From: Aliidongia dinghuensis
GTDB lineage: Bacteria > Pseudomonadota > Alphaproteobacteria > ATCC43930 > CGMCC-115725
NCBI RefSeq assembly: GCF_014643535.1
Contig: NZ_BMJQ01000012.1
Coordinates: forward strand, 1-64,000
Length of the DNA stretch: 64,000 nucleotides
Direction of reading: 5' to 3'
This document shows positions 17,574-27,010 of the stretch, piece after piece. The position numbers were made by a program, and so were the translations under genes. Position 1 is the stretch's first letter, and each line of letters starts with the position of its first letter. The notes beneath the pieces are model-generated. The model was not told where the DNA came from. It searched no databases and worked only from the letters and a program-made list of their open reading frames with translations.

Positions 17574-18389
17574 ATGGATACGCCTGTCACACCAACCACG
17601 GAGACGATCACCGTCCAGGGCCAAGCCCCGGTGCAGGCGGCGAAATCGCATCTGTGGGCGGGCGACCATTTCAGCTTTCACGACCTGCTGGACGCGATCA
17701 ATCCGCTGCAGCACATCCCGATCATCAGCACGATCTATCGCGAGGTCACCGGCGACACGATCGGCAATGCCGCCCGCGTGGCGGGCGACGGGCTCTACGG
17801 CGGCGTCATCGGCGTCATCGCCGGCCTGTTCGACGTCAGCGTGCTCGAGGCGACCGGCAAGGACGTCGGCCAGACCGTGATCGCCGCGGTCACCGGCGAC
17901 GACGACAAGCCGGCGGTCGCGGCGGCGAGCGATGCGCCGGCGCCCGCCACATCAACCACCGCCACAACGGCCGCGACGCCAGCCTCGCCGCCCCCGTCCA
18001 CCGCGGCGGCGAGCGCGCCGAAGCCTGCCGCGGACCCGCCGCCGGCAGCGCAAGCCGCGGCAACCGGAATTCCGCTGGTGCCGGCGGCAGCCCCGGCGCC
18101 GTTGATGGCGCTCTCGACCGCGCCGAAGCTGATGCCGCTCAACGGTCAGGCGCGCAGCTTCCCGATCGACACCTCGCCCGAGGGCATCCTGGCGCTGCGC
18201 ACGACGGCCAACAGCGCGCCGAGGCCGGTGCCGCTCAACATTCCCGGCGGCGCGATGCCGCAGTTCCCGCGCGTGCCGACGACCGGCACCGAGTTCGCCC
18301 AGCGCATGCAGGAAGGGCTCGACAAGTACAAAGCACTGTTGGCGTCGCGTGCGGCCGGTACCGGCGGCGCCGTCGATCAGCTACAGTAG
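17574..18389 (+). CDS. hypothetical protein with conserved N-terminal part and Ala/Pro-rich linker
   Basis: A 271-residue protein of no recognised function. Residues about 20-95 look folded (HLWAGDHFSFHDLLDAINPL, PIISTIYREVTGD, then a glycine-rich hydrophobic segment GLYGGVIGVIAGLFDV). Residues about 115-170 are an Ala/Pro/Thr-rich disordered linker, and the C-terminal part ends in an amphipathic helix (AQRMQEGLDKYKALLAS). There is no signal peptide. The ATG at 17574 follows AGGGG by six bases and is preferred to the GTG at 17541. It may be membrane-associated through the glycine-rich stretch. The next gene, an L,D-transpeptidase, begins 29 bases later, so an envelope role is possible. Confidence 0.7.
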   Translation: MDTPVTPTTETITVQGQAPVQAAKSHLWAGDHFSFHDLLDAINPLQHIPIISTIYREVTGDTIGNAARVAGDGLYGGVIGVIAGLFDVSVLEATGKDVGQTVIAAVTGDDDKPAVAAASDAPAPATSTTATTAATPASPPPSTAAASAPKPAADPPPAAQAAATGIPLVPAAAPAPLMALSTAPKLMPLNGQARSFPIDTSPEGILALRTTANSAPRPVPLNIPGGAMPQFPRVPTTGTEFAQRMQEGLDKYKALLASRAAGTGGAVDQLQ

Positions 18390-18418
18390 TGATCGAGACC
18401 CAACACCCGAGGATGACC

Positions 18419-18916
18419 ATGGACCTGCTGGTCTCGGGCGACGGCGTCGCCCGGTTCGGCGCGCACACCGTCCGCTGCGCGCTCGGCCGGGGCGGCCTCA
18501 GCGCCGACAAGCGCGAAGGTGACGGCGCAACGCCGATCGGCGCGTGGCCGCTGCGCCGCCTGCTCTATCGCCCCGACCGGCTGGAGCCGCCGCCGACCGG
18601 CCTGCCGGTGACGCCGATCGCGGCGACCGATGGCTGGTGCGACGCGCCGGGCGACCCGAACTACAACCTGCCGGTCGTCCTGCCCTATCCGGCCAGTACC
18701 GAGGCGCTGTGGCGGGAGGATACGGTCTATGACCTGATCGTGCCGCTCGGCTACAACGACACGCCCGTGGTATCGGGCCGCGGCAGCGCCATCTTCCTGC
18801 ACCTGGCGCGCGACGGCTACTTGCCGACCGAGGGCTGCGTCGCCCTGGCCCGGGCCGATCTGCTCGCCTATCTGACCGTCGCGACGCCCCACTCACGCGT
18901 CGTCGTTACGCCTTAG
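18419..18916 (+). CDS. L,D-transpeptidase (YkuD-like) family protein
   Basis: A 165-residue protein with the YkuD-type catalytic sequence: IFLHLARDGYLPTEGCVALA, in which the His and the Cys of EGCVAL are the conserved catalytic pair. Other family traits include KREGDGATPIGAW near residue 35-47 and YDLIVPLGYND. There is no signal peptide, so this is the short, apparently non-exported type, whose role in peptidoglycan cross-linking is less clear than for secreted enzymes. The start at 18419 has GAGG six bases before it. The 3' end overlaps the convergent yggS gene by 11 bases. Confidence 0.87.
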   Translation: MDLLVSGDGVARFGAHTVRCALGRGGLSADKREGDGATPIGAWPLRRLLYRPDRLEPPPTGLPVTPIAATDGWCDAPGDPNYNLPVVLPYPASTEALWREDTVYDLIVPLGYNDTPVVSGRGSAIFLHLARDGYLPTEGCVALARADLLAYLTVATPHSRVVVTP

Positions 18917-19607
18917 GCTCCACCGTCCGCTCGCCGAAGATCGCCGAGCCGATGCGGACATGGGTCGCGCCGAGCGGCACCGCGAGGCGCCAGTCGGCGC
19001 TCATGCCCATACTGAGCGTCTCCAGCCCATGGCGCCGCGCGATCGAGCGCAGCAGCGCGAAATGCAGGCTCGGCTCGTCGTCGACCGGCGGGATGCACAT
19101 GAGGCCGCGGATCGGCAGCTTCAGCCGCTCGATGCAGTCGCGGATGAAATCATCGGCCTCGCGCGGCAACACGCCGGCCTTCTGCGGCTCCTCGCCCGTG
19201 TTCACCTGGATCAGCAGCCCTTGGGTGCGCAGCCCTTGGGTGTGCGCTGGCCCCTTGGCGAACGCCTGGGCCAACGCCTCGGCCAGCTTCGGCCGGTCGA
19301 CCGTCTCGATCACGTCGAACGTCTCGAGCGCGTCCTTCAACTTGTTGGTCTGCAGCGGCCCGATCAGGTGCAGCACCAGGTCCGGATAGGCCTCGCGTAG
19401 CGCCGGAAACTTGGCCATGCCCTCCTGCACGCGGTTCTCGCCGAACCAGCGCTGGCCGGCATCAAGCGCCTCGCGCACCGCGTCTGCGGGCTTGGTCTTG
19501 GAAACGGCGACGAGCCGGACGGCATCGGCCGGTCGGCCGGCCTCGAGCGCCAGGGCGGCGAGCTCGGCGCGGATCGCGTCGAGGCGGGAGCGGATCGTGT
19601 CGGTCAT
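18906..19607 (-). CDS. YggS/PLPBP family pyridoxal-phosphate homeostasis protein
   Basis: A 233-residue single-domain TIM-barrel PLP protein. Lys37 in VAVSKTKP is the expected PLP-binding lysine. Other family landmarks are FGENRVQE, HLIGPLQTNK, VNTGEEPQKAG, GLMCIPP, LSMGMSADWRLAVPLGATHVRIGSAIFG. The family buffers free pyridoxal phosphate in the cytosol and has no proven catalytic reaction. It is encoded convergently with the transpeptidase gene, their ends overlapping by 11 bases. The start lacks a clear ribosome-binding site, but length and N terminus match the family well. Confidence 0.95.
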   Translation of the reverse strand: MTDTIRSRLDAIRAELAALALEAGRPADAVRLVAVSKTKPADAVREALDAGQRWFGENRVQEGMAKFPALREAYPDLVLHLIGPLQTNKLKDALETFDVIETVDRPKLAEALAQAFAKGPAHTQGLRTQGLLIQVNTGEEPQKAGVLPREADDFIRDCIERLKLPIRGLMCIPPVDDEPSLHFALLRSIARRHGLETLSMGMSADWRLAVPLGATHVRIGSAIFGERTVEPKA

Positions 19608-19765
19608 GGAGGATCGTTTCGGCAGGCCGTCGTTGGGCGAGACAGGGACCCCGCGATCTTACCCTTCGCATGGGGCCGGCGTCATAGGAGAATGCGCAGT
19701 CGACCATGCTCGGCGAGCTGACAGCAGAAAACAGCTGCCCGAACGATCAAAATCTGCTTATATTC

Positions 19766-19838
19766 GGAAACGAACAAAAAAATCGCGAAAACGAACTTGC
19801 CATTGCTGAACAGTCGGCTAAAACCGACGAAACCGAAC
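19766..19838. promoter_or_regulatory. repeated operator-like decamers upstream of the sugar importer
   Basis: GGAAACGAAC (19766-19775), GAAAACGAAC (19787-19796), TAAAACCGAC (19819-19828) and GAAACCGAAC (19829-19838). The spacings of the first, second and fourth are about 21 and 42 bases, i.e. whole helical turns, as expected for a multi-site operator. TTCG/CGAA direct repeats recall DeoR/GlpR-type sites, but no such regulator gene is in the window. Confidence 0.4.
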
Positions 19839-19961
19839 GCGGACACCTGACGATCGCGACAACGCGTCCGCCGGGCGACACGATCGACGGAATCCCTTGG
19901 GGTGCTCTTGTAGTGGCGCCGTCGGGGGCGGTAGCTTTCCGCGGATCCGGGCTCGCCCGGT

Positions 19962-20015
19962 CCAAAGCCGGAAAGCGGGCCAAAACAGGAAAACGGGCCC
20001 CAAACAAGAAAACCT
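19962..20015. repeat. three degenerate 18-bp tandem repeats in the importer leader
   Basis: CCAAAGCCGGAAAGCGGG (19962-19979), CCAAAACAGGAAAACGGG (19980-19997) and CCCCAAACAAGAAAACCT (19998-20015). They end two bases before the GGAGGA ribosome-binding site of the binding-protein gene. Purine-rich and unstructured, they could be an operator series, a translation enhancer or the debris of slippage. Confidence 0.7.
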
Positions 20016-20026
20016 TTGGAGGAAGA

Positions 20027-21307
20027 ATGCTCGCCCAAATGCCTCTGCGCACCAGCGTGTCCGCCCTCGCCCTATTGGTCCTCGGCGGCATCGCCTTCGC
20101 CCAGGCCGCCGACATCCGGATCGCGTGCTATTCCGACGGCAATGAATGCCCGGCCACGAAGACGCTGGCCGAGCGCTTCATGAAGGACAATCCGGACATC
20201 CACATCCAGATCGACGAGATGCCCTACAAGTCGATCCTGGAGAGCGTGCCGGTGCAGCTCGCCGCGGGCAACGGCCCGGACATCGCGCGCGTCAGCGACT
20301 TCAGCCAAGTGGTGCCCTACCAGCTCGACCTCACGCCCTATCTCAAGGACGCGGCCTATTGGGAAAAGGCCTATGGCCCCGTGCTCGACTGGATGCGCGC
20401 GGGTCCCGAGGACAAGGGCATCTACGGGCTCATGACCCAGCTCACCGTCTCGGCGCCGATCGTCAACAAGACGCTGTTCGACCAGGCCGGCGTGCCGGTG
20501 CCGGCCAAGGGTGCGACATGGGATGACTGGGCGGCGGCGGCCCTCAAGGTCGCCAAGGCGACGAAGACGCCCTTCGGCATGGCCTGGGACAGGAGCGGCG
20601 CGCGCTTCGCCGGCCCGGCGATCTCGGAAGGTGCCAAGTACTTCTACGCCGCCGGCCACCCGCCGGTGGTCGACGACGGCTACAAGACCATGGCCGCCAA
20701 GTGGGTCAAGTGGAACCAGGACGGCACGGTCGACAAGGACGTCTGGGTCGCAACCGGCGGCGGCTATCGCGACGCGTTCGAGGAATTCGCCAACGGCAAG
20801 ATCGCGGTCTATTTGTCGGGCAGCTGGCAGCTCGCCCGCCTGCAGAAGCAGATCGGCGACGGGTTCGAATGGGTCGTCGGCAGCGCGCCCTGCGGCCCGG
20901 CCGCCTGCACCGGCATGCCGGGCGGCGCCGGCTTCGTCGCCTTCAAGGGCACGAAGTCGCCGAAGGAAGTGGCCAAGTTCCTCGATTATCTGGCCCAGCC
21001 TGCGGTCTATGGCGAATGGATGGTCATGACCTCGAACCTGCCGGCAAACGTCGAGCTGCAGAAGCAGAAGCTCGACTACAAGCTCTCGCCGGCCGGTTCC
21101 GCCGCCATGTCCATGTTCCAGGAGAACGCCACGACCTTGACCCCGCTCGCCTACAAGCTGCAGGGATCGCAGCTCTCCCGGCCGATGTTCAACGCCACCG
21201 TCGACCGGATCAGCCAGGCGATCGCCGGGCAGATCACCCTCGACCAGGCCTATGACCGCATCACCGCCGACGTCGCCGACGCGGCGGCGGCCAAGGCGAA
21301 GAAGTGA
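20027..21307 (+). CDS. sugar ABC transporter substrate-binding protein (family 1)
   Basis: A 426-residue periplasmic binding protein of the MalE/UgpB class. The signal peptide runs to about residue 28 (MPLRTSVSALALLVLGG then AFAQA before ADIRIAC). The mature part has the family's lobes and sequences such as GNGPDIARVSDF, PAKGATWDDW and EEFANGKIAVYLSGSWQL. The start is set by an excellent GGAGGA ribosome-binding site (20017-20024), excluding the longer open frame. It is the first gene of a six-step set ending with an alpha-glucosidase, so an alpha-glucoside or related oligosaccharide is the likely ligand. The precise sugar cannot be read from sequence. Confidence 0.93.
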   Translation: MLAQMPLRTSVSALALLVLGGIAFAQAADIRIACYSDGNECPATKTLAERFMKDNPDIHIQIDEMPYKSILESVPVQLAAGNGPDIARVSDFSQVVPYQLDLTPYLKDAAYWEKAYGPVLDWMRAGPEDKGIYGLMTQLTVSAPIVNKTLFDQAGVPVPAKGATWDDWAAAALKVAKATKTPFGMAWDRSGARFAGPAISEGAKYFYAAGHPPVVDDGYKTMAAKWVKWNQDGTVDKDVWVATGGGYRDAFEEFANGKIAVYLSGSWQLARLQKQIGDGFEWVVGSAPCGPAACTGMPGGAGFVAFKGTKSPKEVAKFLDYLAQPAVYGEWMVMTSNLPANVELQKQKLDYKLSPAGSAAMSMFQENATTLTPLAYKLQGSQLSRPMFNATVDRISQAIAGQITLDQAYDRITADVADAAAAKAKK

Positions 21308-22326
21308 CGGTTTCGAACCCGAACATCGCCACATCCGGAGCCGCCCGAGTGTTCGGGCGGCTCTACGGGGCCGTCATGAACCTGCCCGAGCGCCCGATGC
21401 GCTGGGCGCAGGCGGCCCTGCCCGACGGCCGGCTCGGCTGGCTGTTCGTCGGGCCGAACCTGCTGATCTTCGGCATCTTCACCTTCCTGCCGATCGTCAT
21501 CGATTTCTATTATTCCGGCACCGGCGGCACCAACCTGCTGCCGACCGACCGGCCCTGGGTCGGCCCTGAGAATTTCGCCTCGCTGCTCGACTGCAAGAAC
21601 TATCTCGACCCGAACAGCTGCGTGCGCGACCAGTTCTGGTACGCGATCTGGAACACGGCCGAATTCGTCGTGCTGCAGGTCTCGCTGATGCTGGTGTTCA
21701 GCCTGATCACGGCGCTCGTGCTGAACCGCAAGATCATCGGCCGCGGCTTCTTCCGCGCCGCCTTCTTCTATCCCGTGCTGCTGAGCCCGGTCGTCGTCGC
21801 CCTCATCTGGAAATGGGTGCTGCAGCGCGACGGCGTGCTGAACGCCGCCTTCATCGCCGGCGGGCTCGATCCGGTCGATTGGCTCTTGAACGCGCGCTCG
21901 GCCTTCGGCTGGACCGTGTTCGTGTCGATCTGGGCGCACATGGGTTTCTATACGCTGATCCTTTTGGCCGGCTTGCAGGCGATCCCGGCCGACATCTACG
22001 AGGCGGCCGCGATGGATGCCGCCCCGCCGTTCCGCGTGTTCCGGCGCATCACCCTGCCGCTCTTGATGCCGAGCGTGCTCGTCGTGCTGGTGCTGGGCCT
22101 GATCCGTGCCGTGCAGATCTTCGACGAAGTCTATGTGCTGACCGGCGGCGGCCCGGGTTCGGCCACGACCTACCTGGTCGAGTTCATCTACAACACCGGC
22201 TTCTCGTCCCAGGTCCGGCAGTACGGCCTGGCGGCAGCGGCCTCGCTGCTGCTCGCCGGCGTGCTGCTGGTCCTGACGCTCATCCAGTTGCGCGGCATGC
22301 GCGGAAAAGGCGACACACGTGGGTAA
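21304..22326 (+). CDS. sugar ABC transporter permease (MalF/UgpA-like)
   Basis: A 340-residue permease with about six hydrophobic segments, the first at roughly 47-70 (WLFVGPNLLIFGIFTFLPIV). The EAA coupling motif reads YEAAAMDAAPPFRVFRRITLPLL near residues 233-255. Starting with GTG that overlaps the binding-protein stop (GTGA 21304-21307), it is translationally coupled. It forms the membrane channel with the next gene. The cytoplasmic N-terminal leader of about 45 residues is longer than in many relatives, so a start further in is possible, but the overlap favours this one. Confidence 0.92.
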   Translation: MTVSNPNIATSGAARVFGRLYGAVMNLPERPMRWAQAALPDGRLGWLFVGPNLLIFGIFTFLPIVIDFYYSGTGGTNLLPTDRPWVGPENFASLLDCKNYLDPNSCVRDQFWYAIWNTAEFVVLQVSLMLVFSLITALVLNRKIIGRGFFRAAFFYPVLLSPVVVALIWKWVLQRDGVLNAAFIAGGLDPVDWLLNARSAFGWTVFVSIWAHMGFYTLILLAGLQAIPADIYEAAAMDAAPPFRVFRRITLPLLMPSVLVVLVLGLIRAVQIFDEVYVLTGGGPGSATTYLVEFIYNTGFSSQVRQYGLAAAASLLLAGVLLVLTLIQLRGMRGKGDTRG

Positions 22327-23370
22327 GCTCGCGCGCATGCTGACCGCGACACGCGGTCGGGGCCGGATGGATTGGACCGACTGGGCCAGCTACCTCTACC
22401 TGGTGCTGGGCACGCTCTTGATGCTGGGGCCAGTCGTCTGGCTGGGGCTGAGCTCGCTCAAGAGCCCGTCAGGCCTGATCGAGTTCCCGCCGACGCTGCT
22501 GCCGCAGGAGCAGGCGCGCGCGACGGTGCCCAACTATCCGAACCCCCTGCCGCTCTATCGCATCACCAAGGGCGACCACGCCGGCCAGACCTTGGCCGAG
22601 GTGCGCAAGATCGGCCTGCAGGCGACCATGGTCGACCCGGCGGGGCCCGAGACGCTGATCCGCGTGCCGGTCGACGACCGGGCCAAGGTCATGCGCTTCC
22701 ACGCGGCCTGGGACAATTACACCGACCTGATGCGGAAGTTCGATTTCGGCCGCTACCTGTGGAACAGCGTGTTCATCACGACGGTCGCGACGATCATCAC
22801 GCTGCTCATGAACTCGATGGCGGCCTTCGCGCTGTCGAAATACCGCTTCGCCGGCCGCGATGCCGTGTTCCTGCTGATGCTGGCCACGCTGATGATCCCG
22901 CCGACCATCATCCTGGTGCCGAACTACCTGATCGCGGCCGTGCTGGGCCTGACCGACAATCCGTGGGGCGTCATCTGGCCCGCGGTCGCAACGCCGACCG
23001 GCGTGTTCCTGCTCCGGCAGTACATGCTGACCCTGCCCGACGACCTGATCGAGGCGGCCCGCATGGACAATGCGTCGGAATGGCGGATCTATTGGAAGAT
23101 CGTGCTGCCGCTGTCGCGGCCTGCCTTGGCCGTGCTCGCGATCTTCTCGGTCATGTGGCGCTGGAACGAGTTCCTGTGGCCGATGGTCGTGCTCGGCCGC
23201 AATGAAAAATTCACGCTGCCGTTGGCGCTCAATTCCTTCCAGGGCGAGCTTACGACCCAATGGAACTATCTGCTGGCGATGACGGTCGTGACCCTGGTCC
23301 CGGTCACGGTCATCTTCGCCTTCCTGCAGCGCCAGATCACCCAGGGCATCGCCTCAGCTGGAGTCAAATG

Positions 23371-23371
<1 letters not shown>
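22319..23371 (+). CDS. sugar ABC transporter permease (MalG/UgpE-like) with enlarged first periplasmic loop
   Basis: A 350-residue permease, longer than the common 270-300. The first membrane helix is about 22-44. An extra soluble stretch of some 85 residues follows (from LKSPSGLIEFPP to YTDLMRKFDFGRYLWNS) before the second helix, so the periplasmic loop is much enlarged. The EAA motif is EAARMDNASEWRIYWKIVLPLSRPAL. It starts with GTG, 8 bases before the previous stop, and its TGA overlaps the ATPase start. The large loop may help dock the binding protein; that is inference. Confidence 0.92.
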
Positions 23372-24465
<1,094 letters not shown>

Positions 24466-24476
24466 GTTTTCGAGCC

Positions 24477-24502
24477 GCCATCCCCGCATAAGCGGGGATG
24501 GC
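24477..24502. repeat. REP-like palindrome (GCCATCCCCGC / GCGGGGATGGC)
   Basis: Perfect 11-bp arms (24477-24487, 24492-24502) around ATAA, in the 67-base gap between the MalK-like and alpha-glucosidase genes. The core CCATCCCCGC-GCGGGGATGG matches the other REP-like elements. It may stabilise or separate the upstream transcript. Confidence 0.8.
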
Positions 24503-24532
24503 GATGAAACAGCCTAACGGAAAAGCATCCCG

Positions 24533-26917
24533 ATGAAACCGATCCGCCAAGCCGTCCTCGCCGAGACCACAGAGCGGGGCGTCACCCTCGATTGCGGCGA
24601 CGGCATCCGCTGCCGCATCTCGATCCTGAAGCCCGATCTGGTTCGGGTCCTGTTCGTGCGCGGCGCCGAGCCGCGCCAGCCCCGGACCTGGATGGTGCCG
24701 GCCCATGGCACGGCCGACGTGCCGTGGGAAGGCCGCGACCGGCTGGACGAGACGAGCTGGCCGGTACCGGCATTCGACCGCGCCCAGGCAGCGGACGCCA
24801 TCACGCTCAAGACGGCGGCGTTGACACTCCGGATCGGCCTCCAGCCGCTGGCGCTCACCTGGTCGCTGCCCGACGGTAACGTGTTCGCCCGCGACCGCTC
24901 GAACCATGCTTACCTGTTCGGCCAGAAGCTGCGCCATCACCATGAGCGCCATGAGGGCGACCGCTATCACGGGCTCGGCGACAAGACCGGGCGCTTGAAC
25001 CTGCATGGCCGCCGGCTCAGGACGACCATGCTCGACAGCCTCGGCTTTGATCCGGAATGGGGCGACCCGCTCTACAAGCATTGGCCGTTCGTCATCACCC
25101 GCGATGGTGCCACCGGCGTCAATTGGGGCATCTTCTACGACAACCTGGCCGACGCCACATTCGACCTGGGCGCCGAGCACGATAATTACTATGGCCTGTT
25201 CCGCGGCTACGAGGCAGCGGACGGCGATCTCGACTATTACGTCTTTGTCGGCCCCGACCTGGATGCGGTGACGGGGAAGTTCCTTGATCTCACCGGCCGC
25301 GCCCCGGTGCCGCCACGCTGGACGCTGGGCTTCTCCCAGACGGCGATGGCGATCGCCGACAGCGCCAATGCGCAGGCGCGCATGCACGAGTTCATCGAGA
25401 AATGCGGCGCCGAGCGCATTCCGGTGAGCGCGTTCCATTTCGGCTCCGGCTACACCTCGATCGGGCCGAAGCGCTATGTCTTCACCTGGAACCTGTCGAA
25501 ATATCCGGAGCCCAGGAAGCTGACCGACGCGTTCCATGCGGCCGGCATCAAGATCGTCGCCAACCTCAAGCCGTGCCTGCTCGACGATCACCCCGCATAT
25601 CGGGTGGCGCTCGAGGCCGGCGCCTTTATCCGCGACCGGGCGACCGGCCAGCCGGTCATCACCCAGTTCTGGGACGGCGAAGGCGCCCATCTCGATTTCA
25701 CCAACCAGGCCGGCATCCGCTGGTGGCAGGACGGGGTTCGAAACCAGGTGCTGGATTACGGCATCGACATCGCCTGGAACGACAACAACGAATATACCCT
25801 CTGGGACGACGGTCCCGAATGCGCCGGCTTCGGCACGGCCATCCCGCTCGAGCTCGCGCGCGGCCTGCAGCCGCTGCTGATGACGCGCGCCTCGCTCGAG
25901 GCGCAGCAGGAGCGGAAGCCCGACGAGCGGCCCTTCAGCGTTACCCGCGCCGGCTGCCCGGGCATCCAGCGCTATGCCCAGACCTGGAGCGGCGACAATT
26001 CGACGAGCTGGCGCAGCCTGAAATGGAACCTGCGCACCGGCCTGCAGATGAGCCTGTCCGGCATGCACAACATCGGCCATGACGTCGGCGGCTTCTCAGG
26101 CCCCGTGCCCGATGCGGAGCTGCTGGTGCGCTGGACCCAGATGGGCTCGGTCCACCCGCGCTTCATCATGAATTCCTGGAAGCCCGACGGCGTCTATACC
26201 GCCCCCTGGCTGCATGCCGAGGCGATCCCGGCGATCCGCAGCGCCATCCGCCTGCGCTACCGCCTGCTGCCCTATTTCTACGCGCTGATGCATCAGGCGG
26301 CCGAAGGCGGCCCCGCCCCGCTCCGGCCGACCTTCGCGGCGTTCGATCGGGATCCCGCGACCTTCGTCGACAATGACGAGCTGATGGTCGGGCCGCACCT
26401 GCTGGCGGCCCCGGTGGTCGAGCCGGGCGCCCGGTCGCGCGCGGTCTATCTGCCGGCCGGACCCGAATGCTGGTTCGATTTCTGGAGCGGCGAGCGTCTG
26501 CCGGCCGGCGCCGAGGCGCTGCTCGCGGCCCCGCTCGACCGCCTGCCGCTCGTGGCCCCGGCCGGCGCCATCATCCCGATGACCGACGAGCCGGCGGATT
26601 TCTCCCGCCTGCATGACGAACCGAGCCGTTGCCTGCGCCTGTTCCCGGGCCCGGGAACAGGCAGCAGCCGCTTCACGCTCTACGAGGATGACGGCATTTC
26701 GGTCGCGGGTCCGGTCGCGAAGCTGCGGTTCGAGCTTGCCTGGACGCCCGAGACGGTCACGCTCACCGCCGATGGCCCGGCGCCGATCAACGCCACGCCG
26801 GCCGGCATGGCGCCGATCGGCGTGTCGCTGCCGCTCGCCGACCGCCGCACGCTCGTACTGAACGGCACCGGCGTGGCGCTCGAGCCGCGGCCGTTCCGGG
26901 CGACGCTCGACGCCTGA
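24533..26917 (+). CDS. glycoside hydrolase family 31 (alpha-glucosidase type)
   Basis: A 794-residue enzyme without signal peptide, therefore cytoplasmic. The catalytic nucleophile is expected at Asp417 in AWNDNNEY, which replaces the usual WxDMNE. The acid/base is Asp488 in WSGDN, and GHDVGGFSG follows about 30 residues later, all GH31 landmarks. The N-terminal beta-sandwich and C-terminal beta domains account for the rest. It would hydrolyse the oligosaccharide brought in by the preceding ABC importer, releasing the terminal sugar. Alpha-glucosidase is the default; GH31 also includes alpha-xylosidases and sulfoquinovosidases, which cannot be excluded by eye. Confidence 0.92.
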   Translation: MKPIRQAVLAETTERGVTLDCGDGIRCRISILKPDLVRVLFVRGAEPRQPRTWMVPAHGTADVPWEGRDRLDETSWPVPAFDRAQAADAITLKTAALTLRIGLQPLALTWSLPDGNVFARDRSNHAYLFGQKLRHHHERHEGDRYHGLGDKTGRLNLHGRRLRTTMLDSLGFDPEWGDPLYKHWPFVITRDGATGVNWGIFYDNLADATFDLGAEHDNYYGLFRGYEAADGDLDYYVFVGPDLDAVTGKFLDLTGRAPVPPRWTLGFSQTAMAIADSANAQARMHEFIEKCGAERIPVSAFHFGSGYTSIGPKRYVFTWNLSKYPEPRKLTDAFHAAGIKIVANLKPCLLDDHPAYRVALEAGAFIRDRATGQPVITQFWDGEGAHLDFTNQAGIRWWQDGVRNQVLDYGIDIAWNDNNEYTLWDDGPECAGFGTAIPLELARGLQPLLMTRASLEAQQERKPDERPFSVTRAGCPGIQRYAQTWSGDNSTSWRSLKWNLRTGLQMSLSGMHNIGHDVGGFSGPVPDAELLVRWTQMGSVHPRFIMNSWKPDGVYTAPWLHAEAIPAIRSAIRLRYRLLPYFYALMHQAAEGGPAPLRPTFAAFDRDPATFVDNDELMVGPHLLAAPVVEPGARSRAVYLPAGPECWFDFWSGERLPAGAEALLAAPLDRLPLVAPAGAIIPMTDEPADFSRLHDEPSRCLRLFPGPGTGSSRFTLYEDDGISVAGPVAKLRFELAWTPETVTLTADGPAPINATPAGMAPIGVSLPLADRRTLVLNGTGVALEPRPFRATLDA

Positions 26918-26950
26918 ATCCGATCCCCGAACCCGATCGACGCGCAAATG

Positions 26951-26983
26951 AAAAAGGGGGAGAGCGGCTTGCCGCTCTCCCCC
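26951..26983 (-). terminator. intrinsic terminator of porin gene 1
   Basis: On the minus strand a 13-bp perfect stem (GGGGGAGAGCGGC with GCCGCTCTCCCCC, 26956-26983, loop AA) is followed directly by TTTTT. It lies 27 bases after the porin stop and is almost identical to the terminator of the second porin at 31378. Confidence 0.9.
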
Positions 26984-27010
26984 TCGACGTTTGCGGACCA
27001 GCCTAGCTGA

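Larger units (their letters stand above)
19608..20026. other. 419-base intergenic control region between yggS and the sugar importer
   Basis: Divergent promoter region with lower GC around 19690-19850. It holds four copies of an A-rich decamer ending CGAAC or CGAC (19766-19838) and three 18-bp tandem repeats (19962-20015) just before the importer's ribosome-binding site. A frame stays open through it into the binding-protein gene, but its composition does not look coding. No RNA gene is apparent. Confidence 0.6.

Noticed and set aside
19706..20026. N-terminal extension of the sugar-binding protein
   Set aside because: A strong GGAGGA and a signal peptide mark the start at 20027; the upstream translation is repeat-derived and would bury the signal peptide.
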